DNA from: Paenibacillus mesophilus
Lineage (GTDB): Bacteria; Bacillota; Bacilli; Paenibacillales; NBRC-103111
Direction of reading: 5' to 3'
Assembly (NCBI RefSeq): GCF_005938385.1
Contig: NZ_VCRA01000006.1
Coordinates: 372,001-436,000, forward strand
Length of the DNA stretch: 64,000 nucleotides
Below the pieces are notes generated by a model, which saw nothing but the letters and a program-made list of their open reading frames with translations, did no database searches and was not told where the DNA came from. Below are positions 16,806 to 24,062 of this stretch, piece after piece (position 1 is the stretch's first letter; each line of letters opens with the position of its first letter). The translations under genes were made by a program, and so were the position numbers.

Positions 16806-16925
16806 GTCATTTCCCCTTGTCCCCGCATCGCGTCGGGCATTGTTCCGTCTATTGTACCATCCGGCAGTCGGCGATGCACGCTTCGATTCGGGGATAGAGG
16901 CGTGTCTCCTCCAACCATCCGCCGC

Positions 16926-17951
16926 TCAAAATGCGCGAGCGTACTGCTTGGGCGCGGGAATCGCCTCTTTCCCCGCCACGGCTTGGACCGCGTGGATCGC
17001 CCAGTACGGATCTCGCAGCATGCCGCGAGCCACCCCTACCAAGTCGGCGTCTTCGTTCGCTATTGTAGCGTCGGCCAGTGCCGGGTTGTCCAGCATCCCT
17101 ACGGCAATAACGGGAACGTCCAGCGTTTCCTTGAACGCCCGGGCATACGGCACCTGATAGCCGGGGTAATTGCCCGGCTTGCGCTTGCCGGCCGGTCCTT
17201 CCCCGCCGGTCGACACATGGAACATGTCGACTCCGGCTTCCCGGTATTTGCGGGCGATCTCGAGCGAATGGTCGAGGTCGTATCCCCCGTCGATATATTC
17301 GATCGCGGAAATACGCAATATAAGCGGCATTTCGGGCGGCATCACGCTTTTGACCGCACGGATCACTTCTACCCCGAACAAGGACAAATCTTTGCCGTAT
17401 TCGTCCTCTCTCCGGTTAAGCGCCGGGGAATGAAACTGATGGATCAAGTAGCCGTGAGCTCCGTGGAGCTCGATCGTATCGACGCCTGCGGCGATCGCTC
17501 TGCGTGCGGCGTCGCGGAATTTGCCGACCATCGCCTTCGTTTCTTCCGTCGTCAACGCCCGCGGCGTCTTGGAGTCCGGAGTTACCGGGATCGCGGATGG
17601 GGCGACCGGCACTTCGGCGTCCTCGGCTTTCCTTCCCGCATGGGCGATCTGAACGCCGATCTTGGCGCCGTGCGACTGGACCGCGCTAACAATCCGGGCG
17701 AACGCCGGAATGTGGTCATCCGACCATAAGCCGAGATCGTAATCGGAAATCCGGCCGTCCGGCTCGACATCCGTCATTTCGATAATAACAAGCCCGGCCC
17801 CTCCGACCGCTCTGGACGCATAGTGGACGAGATGCCAGTCGTTCGGCTTACCGTCCTTCGCCGTAACCGAATATTGGCACATCGGAGGCATAACGATGCG
17901 GTTTCGCAGCTGCAGGCTTTTGTATGAGAAAGGGGTGTTCAATCGGTTCAT
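16926..17951 (-). CDS. namA: NADPH dehydrogenase, old yellow enzyme family (YqjM/NamA)
   Basis: 341-residue FMN enzyme of the YqjM class that reduces activated alkenes, quinones and nitro compounds with NADPH. The N-terminal MPPMCQYSV (YqjM-class Cys near the flavin), ELHGAHGYLIHQFHSPALN (the His pair binding the substrate carbonyl) and C-terminal VARGMLRDPYWA are present. The second ATG (17951) is preferred; the ATG at 17957 is only 3 nt from AGGAGG. It is divergent from an HxlR regulator with a TACT-N6-AGTA site between them. Confidence 0.92.
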   Translation of the reverse strand: MNRLNTPFSYKSLQLRNRIVMPPMCQYSVTAKDGKPNDWHLVHYASRAVGGAGLVIIEMTDVEPDGRISDYDLGLWSDDHIPAFARIVSAVQSHGAKIGVQIAHAGRKAEDAEVPVAPSAIPVTPDSKTPRALTTEETKAMVGKFRDAARRAIAAGVDTIELHGAHGYLIHQFHSPALNRREDEYGKDLSLFGVEVIRAVKSVMPPEMPLILRISAIEYIDGGYDLDHSLEIARKYREAGVDMFHVSTGGEGPAGKRKPGNYPGYQVPYARAFKETLDVPVIAVGMLDNPALADATIANEDADLVGVARGMLRDPYWAIHAVQAVAGKEAIPAPKQYARAF

Positions 17952-18019
17952 TTCCATATTCCTCCTTTATCGTGTCGCCAAATAGTGTTCCTACAAAAAC
18001 CATTATAAATTCATTACTT

Positions 18020-18033
18020 TACTTTGGAAAGTA
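18020..18033. promoter_or_regulatory. HxlR/YodB-like operator
   Basis: TACTTTGGAAAGTA is a 6-bp inverted repeat with a 2-nt centre, close to the TACT-N7-AGTA box of B. subtilis YodB/CatR. A related, weaker copy TACTTTATAGAAACTA starts near 18055. Confidence 0.6.
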
Positions 18034-18142
18034 GTGAACTTATTTTCACTTAGTTACTTTATAGAAACTATTGTATTGCACAACGAATCGCACATTTGGT
18101 ACAGTGAAACAAACAGGATGAGAAGAAAGCGAGGGAACCGGT

Positions 18143-18475
18143 ATGGACGAACCGGTATTGCTGTCCAAAGGAATAGCCGGAGCGGAGTGTGCGATCGCCA
18201 AAACGCTGGACATGATCAGCAACAAATGGACGTTTCTGATCGTCCGCGACCTGCTGTTGGACGGAACGGTCCGTTTCGGCGAGCTGCTGAGGTCGCTCGA
18301 AGGCATCAGCGCCAAGACGTTGACCATGCGCCTGCGGGAGCTTGAAGAGAAAGGGATTGTGATACGGCATGTTTATCCGGAGGTTCCTCCGCGGGTGGAA
18401 TATTCGTTGACCGACAAAGGCAAGAAGCTGGAGCCGCTCTTCATCGAGCTGAAGCGTTTCGGGCTGTCGCTGTAG
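18143..18475 (+). CDS. HxlR family transcriptional regulator
   Basis: 110-residue winged-helix protein with the family pattern CAIAKTLDMISNKWTFLIVR and RFGELLRSLEGISAKTLTMR. Cys16 sits at the conserved N-terminal position used for electrophile or oxidant sensing in YodB-type members. Divergent from the old yellow enzyme gene, with a dyad operator between, so it probably represses namA and itself and responds to quinones or related electrophiles. Confidence 0.9.
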   Translation: MDEPVLLSKGIAGAECAIAKTLDMISNKWTFLIVRDLLLDGTVRFGELLRSLEGISAKTLTMRLRELEEKGIVIRHVYPEVPPRVEYSLTDKGKKLEPLFIELKRFGLSL

Positions 18476-18518
18476 GAGGCGTATCACAAAAAAACGGAGA
18501 CTCCTATCCCGCAAGAAC

Positions 18519-18573
18519 AAAAGCGATCCGGGCACAGCCCGTCTTCCGGCGGACTGCTGCACGAATCGCTTTT
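18519..18573. terminator. Bidirectional terminator between hxlR and trx
   Basis: AAAAGCGAT (18519-18527) pairs with ATCGCTTTT (18565-18573); the intervening 37 nt is GC-rich and partly self-complementary. It serves the convergent regulator and thioredoxin genes. Confidence 0.65.
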
Positions 18574-18574
18574 T

Positions 18575-18898
18575 TTACGCTTGTGGCAAGCTATTCAAAT
18601 ATTCGCGGACCTGGTCCGGCGTCTTCGCAAACTTGCTATGCAAATGCGCGACCTTCTGCCCGTTGCGGTATACGAGAAGGCTCGGAATACCTCGCACTTC
18701 GTTCTCCTCGGCGATTTCCTGGAACTGCTCGGCGTCCATCTCGAACCACTGTTTGTCCGCATGCTCGGCCATGATGCCGCCGATGAACCGGTCCAAATTT
18801 TTGCAGTCCGGGCACCACGTCGTGTAGTATTTGACCACCGTGAACGAATCCCGGTTCGTTACTTCCTTGAATTGTTCCGTACTTGCAATTCGATCCAT
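18575..18898 (-). CDS. Thioredoxin family protein with CPDC active site
   Basis: 107 residues with a thioredoxin fold: FTVVKYYTTWCPDCKNLDRF gives a CPDC redox centre and VRGIPSLLVYRNG holds the cis-proline. It is a thiol-disulfide reductase of unknown partner. The start ATG is certain from the fold, but only GGATAAAC precedes it and then the IS607-type element begins. Its probable original promoter and G-rich leader lie beyond the element at 20877-20946. Confidence 0.88.
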   Translation of the reverse strand: MDRIASTEQFKEVTNRDSFTVVKYYTTWCPDCKNLDRFIGGIMAEHADKQWFEMDAEQFQEIAEENEVRGIPSLLVYRNGQKVAHLHSKFAKTPDQVREYLNSLPQA

Positions 18899-18906
18899 GT
18901 TTATCC

Positions 18907-19095
18907 GTTGCCAAGAACTTATAAAAGTCTATAAATCCTTGTTTGCTTCCTGCTTCCATGTGTCCGCTTTTGCCCGAGCCACGTCAAAGCTTCGCTTTGA
19001 CTTCCGGCCAGTGGCTACTTGCGGTTGGTGTGACACTCCACAGGCGTAAATTCGGATGCAACGAATCCTACATATTGGCTTAAGCGTGTCAAATG
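18907..19095 (-). ncRNA. Candidate TnpB omega RNA (reRNA)
   Basis: The region from the tnpB stop to the element end folds on the minus strand as nested stems: AGCCAC/GTGGCT (19016-19011 with 18982-18977) enclosing GTCAAAGC/GCTTTGAC with a GAA loop (19001-18994, 18990-18983). In IS605/IS607 elements the guide RNA comes from this end and its guide is the flanking DNA. Here the guide would begin GGATAAACATGG, the thioredoxin start. Confidence 0.6.
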
Positions 19096-20208
19096 CTATG
19101 TCACCAATTTCGACAGATTAATCGCCGCATTCATGTCGCGGTCGATCACATGTCCGCAATTGCATGTGTAGGTGCGCTCGGATAGTTTCAGATTCGATTT
19201 GATCCCTCCACAATTTGAGCACAATTTTGATGACGGGAACCATTTGTCGGCTTGTAGGAATGCAGCGCCGATCCTCTCGCATTTGTATTTCACCTGCCGA
19301 ATGAACTCATGCAGCTTTTGTCCGGCAATCGCTTTGCTCAAATGGCGGTTCCTCATCATCCCGCTCACATTCAAATCTTCCATCACTACAGCGCTCGGCT
19401 TGGTTTTCGCTATCGCGCTTGTGGCATGGTGAATGTGATTGGTGCGGATATTCGTCAGTTTCCGATGAAGCAAACGGATTGATTGTTCGACCTTAATAAG
19501 GTTGCCTGTCTTGACGAAACGGTTTCCCTCCTTGTTCATTTCGTATTTGCGGGAAGCCTTGCGCTGCAACCTGCGCAAGCGTTTCTCCGTTCTTCTTACG
19601 GCGCGAGATTTATTGATGTTCTTGAACCTCATGCCATTACTGCAGACCGCTAAATCTTTAAGACCAACGTCGATCCCAATAACTTCGCCCGACAGCTCCG
19701 ACTTCTCTTGCTCCTGCCGCACACCTACGGATACATACCAGTACTTGCCGTCATACGATATTCGTGGATTGCTGTACTTATCCGATTTCGGGATCGGTTC
19801 ACTCGTTTGCAGCCAGCCGATCTTTTCGAGATAAACAGTGGTTCCTTTCACCTTGAATCGGTCATAGCGGCTGTAAAATGCCGGTTTCGATCGTTTCCTG
19901 GTTTTGAACTTCGGCTTTCCGGATTGTCCTTTGAACATCTTCTTGTAAGCGTCGCATGCGTCTTTGACGGCTTGCTTCGTAGTATGGGCAGAGATCTCGC
20001 CGAGCCACGCATATTCCTCCGCCTGCTTCAGCTTCGTCAGTTCTTTCCGCAGCTCACCGTCAGGGATGAACTTGCCACCTCTCCGGTAGTTTTCTTCCTG
20101 TCTGGCAAGCGTCCAATTGTATACCCATCGGGCCGCGCCAGCCGAACGCCATAACGCTTGCTGCTGCTCAGGTGTCGGTTTGATTCTGATTTTTTTCGCA
20201 AGAATCAT
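19096..20208 (-). CDS. tnpB: TnpB, RNA-guided endonuclease of the IS607-type element
   Basis: 370 residues, full length. RuvC catalytic residues are visible: Asp180 (VIGIDVGLKDLAV), Glu277 (AVVMEDLNV) and Asp358 (DRDMNAAINL). The zinc ribbon cysteines 330, 333, 349 and 351 are intact and the N-terminal helix-turn-helix-like region starts AKKIRIKPTPEQQQ. The start overlaps the tnpA end by about 40 nt. In studied relatives TnpB nicks or cuts DNA next to a short motif using the omega RNA. Nothing suggests inactivation. Confidence 0.92.
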   Translation of the reverse strand: MILAKKIRIKPTPEQQQALWRSAGAARWVYNWTLARQEENYRRGGKFIPDGELRKELTKLKQAEEYAWLGEISAHTTKQAVKDACDAYKKMFKGQSGKPKFKTRKRSKPAFYSRYDRFKVKGTTVYLEKIGWLQTSEPIPKSDKYSNPRISYDGKYWYVSVGVRQEQEKSELSGEVIGIDVGLKDLAVCSNGMRFKNINKSRAVRRTEKRLRRLQRKASRKYEMNKEGNRFVKTGNLIKVEQSIRLLHRKLTNIRTNHIHHATSAIAKTKPSAVVMEDLNVSGMMRNRHLSKAIAGQKLHEFIRQVKYKCERIGAAFLQADKWFPSSKLCSNCGGIKSNLKLSERTYTCNCGHVIDRDMNAAINLSKLVT

Positions 20209-20805
20209 CTTCCATCAACTCCCTGAGCATCTTCTTCGCTTTGTTCGCCCGCTTTCCTTGTAACCAGCAACTGAACACCGTGACAATCCGAATCAGATCT
20301 TCCACCAATTCTTGTTCTTCCATTTTCTCCGTGTGGTCAATGATTTCGATGGTTGTTTCGAATTGACCGCATACGTTCTCCATAAGTTCAAAGCCGAATT
20401 GCATCAACCTATCCTTGTAAAGGACAACAATCTTCTCCACGCGGGAGGAAACGATGAGTTCCAGCAGTTGATTGAAACCTTTTTTCTTGTTGTTGATGCC
20501 GCTTCCGATATCCGAGATGATCTCAAACGAATAGCCTTTGACAATCATGTACGCTTTGAGGTTTTCGATCTGCCGTCCAAGATCGTCTTTCTGCTTCAGA
20601 CTAGACACACGCGCGTAACCAACGACGATTCACTGCGCAGGTTCTTTCTTTTTCAGAAGTTCGTTTAACTGAGTTTGAGAATAATATCTGTATCCGCTGT
20701 CGCTGACATAGTGCGGTTTCAGCTTTCCGAGTTTATCCCAATTCCTTAATGTTTGTTGTGTGACTCCAATCATCTCGAGAAGTTACCAATTCCATAAAGT
20801 TCCAT
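20168..20805 (-). pseudogene. tnpA: tnpA of IS607-type serine recombinase, broken
   Basis: Reading from ATG 20805 (AGAGGCGATGTA upstream), MELYGIGNFSR is followed by a one-base deletion near 20776. The next frame continues with MIGVTQQTLRNWDKLGKLKP (MerR-like DNA-binding part) but hits TGA at 20632-20630. Past it, the same frame gives IVVGYARVSSLKQKDDLGRQ, with the catalytic serine region, and the resolvase domain to 20168. Two lesions therefore separate the parts. Without the first 65 residues the remaining frame cannot make a normal transposase. Confidence 0.85.
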
Positions 20806-20886
20806 TACATCGCCTCTAAAACATTATAATTATGTTATAGAGTTTATAAAAGATTTATAGATATTAACGGTTTTTGCCCCCCCAGC

Positions 20887-20912
20887 TTCAAGTATCCCTT
20901 GCCTAACTTGAA
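20887..20912. promoter_or_regulatory. Inverted repeat in the displaced trx leader
   Basis: TTCAAGT (20887-20893) and ACTTGAA (20906-20912) lie between the orphaned promoter and the right edge of the insertion. It may be an operator or a leader hairpin of the thioredoxin gene before the insertion. Confidence 0.4.
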
Positions 20913-20916
20913 CCAA

Positions 20917-20946
20917 AGTATAGCACTTCCTGCCGCAGAAAGACAA
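20917..20946 (-). promoter_or_regulatory. Promoter facing the insertion, probably ancestral trx promoter
   Basis: On the minus strand TTGTCT (20946-20941), 18 nt, TATACT (20922-20917). Joining its downstream flank to the left flank of the insertion recreates a G-rich ribosome binding site directly before GGATAAAC-ATG of the thioredoxin gene. It now reads into tnpA/tnpB. Confidence 0.55.
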
Positions 20947-21006
20947 ACGGATCTGCGCGACTGCCACCGTCCGAGGCACAAAGAACCCTTTCGCACCAGC
21001 GCCCGG

Positions 21007-21507
21007 CTATAAATCGTCCAAATTGACCAGCATCCAGTCCGGCGTCCCGTCTCTCGTCAAAAACCAAGTGTCCACAAACAATTCGGCCGGCTTGTGAATG
21101 TGCTCCCTCGCCGCCCATATTTCGCTCAGACGAAATGTAGGCGAGGCGTTGCGAATGAGCAGCGAGATCGGATAAGCCGGATCGTACGCTTTAATCTTCG
21201 ATTCCTTGCGGCGGATCAGCTCGTTCAGCTGAGCGATCAGATGGGCAAGCGTAAATGGACCCGCCGGACCGGCATCGCCGGAATCCGGACGGCCGAGCAG
21301 CTTCTTCGCTTCCGCAGCATCATAGAACAGATGCGTAATCTCCAGCCCGAGCTTGCTTCCGCGCGAATCCTGCATTACGGCGTCGGGACGGTCGTGCTGG
21401 TACAACAGCCGCAGCTTGACAAGATTTCGACCGTTGTAGAGCCGTATGAATTCGCGAATCGCGGCACGCTCCAAAGCGAGCTTCTCGTTGTCGTGTCCTT
21501 TCGGCAT
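21007..21507 (-). CDS. Hypothetical protein, possible PD-(D/E)XK-like fold
   Basis: 166 residues from ATG 21507 (GGAGG 8 nt upstream; the GTG at 21516 overlaps that site). No family is recognised. The segment RPDAVMQDSRGSKLGLEITH has the Asp ... Leu-Glu-Ile spacing seen in restriction-endonuclease-like folds, and the C-terminus has hydrophobic strands (AYPISLLIRNAS). The role is unknown; it sits alone between the ilv genes and the thioredoxin locus. Confidence 0.7.
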   Translation of the reverse strand: MPKGHDNEKLALERAAIREFIRLYNGRNLVKLRLLYQHDRPDAVMQDSRGSKLGLEITHLFYDAAEAKKLLGRPDSGDAGPAGPFTLAHLIAQLNELIRRKESKIKAYDPAYPISLLIRNASPTFRLSEIWAAREHIHKPAELFVDTWFLTRDGTPDWMLVNLDDL

Positions 21508-21591
21508 TCGCTCCACCTCCGGATCGATGTCGGTATACGTATATGTCTATACTACCACATCCGGAGCTTCGAACCGACCGCTTATGCGCAA

Positions 21592-22071
21592 TCAATCCCC
21601 CCGCAGCATCGCGGTCTCCCCCGTACGCGTCAGCTCCGTGATGCCGTACGGCCTCAGCAGATGGAGCAAAGCGTCGTTTTTGTCCGGTTCGCCTACGACT
21701 TGAATGACGACCGAGCGGGGACCCACATCGACGGTCGAGCAGCGGAACGTCTCCGCGAGCGCGAACAGCTCGTGGCGGGTCACGGGCTCCGCATGCAGCT
21801 TGACAAGCATCAGCTCGCGCGCGATTACGGCCCTCTCCTGTAACTCAGCGACTTCCACGACATCGATCAGCTTGTTCAGCTGCTTGCAAATTTGCTCGGC
21901 CGTACGGTCGTCTCCTCCCGCGGTAATCGTAATCCGCGACAGCCCTTCCCGCTCGGAGCCGCCGACCGTAATGCTCTCCATATTGTAGCCCCTTCGCCCG
22001 AACAGACCGGAGATGCGCTGCAGCACGCCCGGATGGTTTTGCGCCAGAACGGATATTTTAAGTGTCGCCAT
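21592..22071 (-). CDS. ilvN: Acetolactate synthase small (regulatory) subunit
   Basis: 159 residues with an N-terminal ACT domain (ISVLAQNHPGVLQRISGLFG and RRGYNMESITVG) that binds valine for feedback control, and a C-terminal ALS_ss_C region. The start overlaps the large subunit gene by 14 nt, with GGAGGGGCGG upstream. It works with IlvB in the first common step of branched-chain amino acid synthesis. Confidence 0.93.
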   Translation of the reverse strand: MATLKISVLAQNHPGVLQRISGLFGRRGYNMESITVGGSEREGLSRITITAGGDDRTAEQICKQLNKLIDVVEVAELQERAVIARELMLVKLHAEPVTRHELFALAETFRCSTVDVGPRSVVIQVVGEPDKNDALLHLLRPYGITELTRTGETAMLRGD

Positions 22072-23893
22072 TGTTCCGCCCCTCCCCCACGATCATGTCG
22101 CCCAGCGGCTTGCCTTGCGGTACCATCGGATAGACAAGCTCGTCCTTCGAGACGACGAAATCGATCAGCACCGGCCCCGGCGTATCGAGCGCCTCCTGCC
22201 ATGCAAGCCGGGCATCATGCTTATTGTCCGCCCGGAGTCCCTTCACGCCGTATGCTTCCGCCAGCTTGACGAAATCCGGGCTGCCCGACAAATCGATGTG
22301 GCTGTAGCGGCGATCGTAGATGAGCTCCTGCCACTGCTTGATCATGCCGAGCGTCCGATTGTTGATGACGACGATTTTGACCGGGATGTTATGGATCGCG
22401 CAAATCGCCAGCTCCTGGGAGCACATCTGCATCCCGCCGTCCCCGTTGATCGAGACGACGAGCCGGTCCGGATTGCCAATCTGCGCGCCGATCGCCGCCG
22501 GAAAGCCGAAGCCCATCGTGCCCAAGCCGCCGGACGTAACGAGCGAACGCGGGCGGTTGAACTTGTAATATTGCGCCGTCCACATCTGATGCTGCCCGAC
22601 ATCGGTCGTAATGATCGCTTCCCCGCCCGTCGTCCCGGATATCATCTCGATGACGGCTTGGGGCTTCAGCGGGTGTTCCGTATCCGTATAGCGGAGCGGG
22701 TATTGCCGCTTCAGGCTGTCGAGGCGTCTCAGCCACGCCGCCTTGGCGTCGCTTGGCCCGAAGGTACCGGCTCGGCTCGCGGACGCTTCTCCTCTTCCCC
22801 GCTCAATGAGCAGCGCGTTCGCCGCATTTAGAACGTCGTGGACGTCTCCCTGCACGGAGATCGCCGTCGGCACCAGCTTGCCGATCTCCGCCGCGTCGAT
22901 GTCGATATGGACGATGCGCGCTCCGGGAGCGAAGCCGTCCAGTCTCATCGTCACCCGGTCGTCGAACCGCGCTCCCGCCGAAATAAGCAGGTCGCACTCC
23001 TGCAGCGCCCGGTTGGCCGCCACCGTGCCATGCATGCCGGGCATGCCGAGCCACAGCCCGTGCCCGCTCGGGAAGCCGCCCAGTCCGAGCAGCGTCGTCG
23101 TGACGGGAACCCGCGTTTTCTCCGCGAACGTGACCAGCTCGCTTCCGGCGTCCGCCGCGACAACACCTGCTCCGGCGAGCAGCAGAGGCCGTTCGGCGGC
23201 CTCCACCGCCGCGAGCAGCTCATCGATCCGCTGCAACAGCCCGGGTGCGGCCGGTGACGGGTTATACCCCGGAATCGATATACCGGCGGGATAGCGGAAT
23301 ACCGCCTCCTCGGCCGAGACGTCCTTCGGGATGTCGATCAGCACGGGCCCCTTCCTCCCCGTCCCCGCGATATGAAACGCTTCGCGCACGATACGCGGCA
23401 AATCGGCGGCGCTCCGTACAAAGTAGCTGTGCTTCGTGATCGGCTGCGTAATCCCGACGATGTCCGCTTCCTGGAACGAATCGGTGCCGATGAGCGTTGC
23501 GGCGACGTTGCCGGTAATGACGACAAGCGGAACCGAGTCCATATGCGCCGTGGCGATACCCGTCACCAGATTGGTCGCTCCCGGTCCCGAGGTGGCGATG
23601 CATACTCCGGTTTTGCCGGTCGATCTGGCGTATCCGTCCGCCGCATGAATCGCTCCTTGCTCGTGCCGGGTCAGCACATGCCGGAAATGCGGATTGCCGT
23701 GCATGGCGTCGTAAATGTACAGTACCGCTCCACCCGGATAGCCGAAAACGCATTCCACCCCTTCGAGCAGCAGCGAGCGCAGCAATATTTCCGAGCCGGA
23801 TATCCGGTCCGGCTCCATTAGGCGTTCCCGCAGCGCGGGATCGTTTACGGGAACGGAGTAGTCCGTCTTTTCCTCCGCTTTCGTGTCGTGCAT
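22058..23893 (-). CDS. ilvB: Acetolactate synthase large (catalytic) subunit
   Basis: 611-residue thiamine-diphosphate enzyme joining two pyruvates, or pyruvate and 2-oxobutyrate. Motifs: VFGYPGGAVLYIYD, HEQGAIHAADGYARSTGK (catalytic Glu), and the ThDP site INGDGGMQMCSQELAICAIH followed by NIPVKIVVINN. The 30-residue N-terminal extension is typical of Bacillales. It is followed by ilvN; no ilvC or leu genes follow in this window. The short upstream gap (170 nt to a divergent gene) shows no T-box leader that I can recognise. Confidence 0.95.
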   Translation of the reverse strand: MHDTKAEEKTDYSVPVNDPALRERLMEPDRISGSEILLRSLLLEGVECVFGYPGGAVLYIYDAMHGNPHFRHVLTRHEQGAIHAADGYARSTGKTGVCIATSGPGATNLVTGIATAHMDSVPLVVITGNVAATLIGTDSFQEADIVGITQPITKHSYFVRSAADLPRIVREAFHIAGTGRKGPVLIDIPKDVSAEEAVFRYPAGISIPGYNPSPAAPGLLQRIDELLAAVEAAERPLLLAGAGVVAADAGSELVTFAEKTRVPVTTTLLGLGGFPSGHGLWLGMPGMHGTVAANRALQECDLLISAGARFDDRVTMRLDGFAPGARIVHIDIDAAEIGKLVPTAISVQGDVHDVLNAANALLIERGRGEASASRAGTFGPSDAKAAWLRRLDSLKRQYPLRYTDTEHPLKPQAVIEMISGTTGGEAIITTDVGQHQMWTAQYYKFNRPRSLVTSGGLGTMGFGFPAAIGAQIGNPDRLVVSINGDGGMQMCSQELAICAIHNIPVKIVVINNRTLGMIKQWQELIYDRRYSHIDLSGSPDFVKLAEAYGVKGLRADNKHDARLAWQEALDTPGPVLIDFVVSKDELVYPMVPQGKPLGDMIVGEGRNNGDT

Positions 23894-24062
23894 GGATCAT
23901 TTCCCCTTTCGCGGTTTGCTACCGATAACGTAGCATGACCGGCGGAGGCGGCAGTACTATCCTTCGGGCGACATCGATAGTATACTTTGGGATAAAAAAC
24001 GAAATGGGAGAAGGCTTCTTGGGAGGCGATGCCGAATCCATCGTAAAAGGAGGTATGCGAAA

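Larger units (their letters stand above)
18907..20876 (-). mobile_element. IS607-type insertion sequence
   Basis: About 1.97 kb containing a broken tnpA (serine recombinase) and tnpB in the usual overlapping order, with no terminal inverted repeats. Both ends carry TTATAAAAG followed by a TATA-rich stretch (near 18919-18936 and 20844-20862). The left junction is at CC (18905-18906) and the right junction at the C-run (20877-20883), fitting the GG target preference known for IS607. Exact ends are uncertain by a few bases. Confidence 0.75.

Noticed and set aside
23894-24062. T-box or leader attenuator for ilvBN
   Set aside because: The gap is only 170 nt, and no T-box sequence, specifier hairpin or terminator was found.
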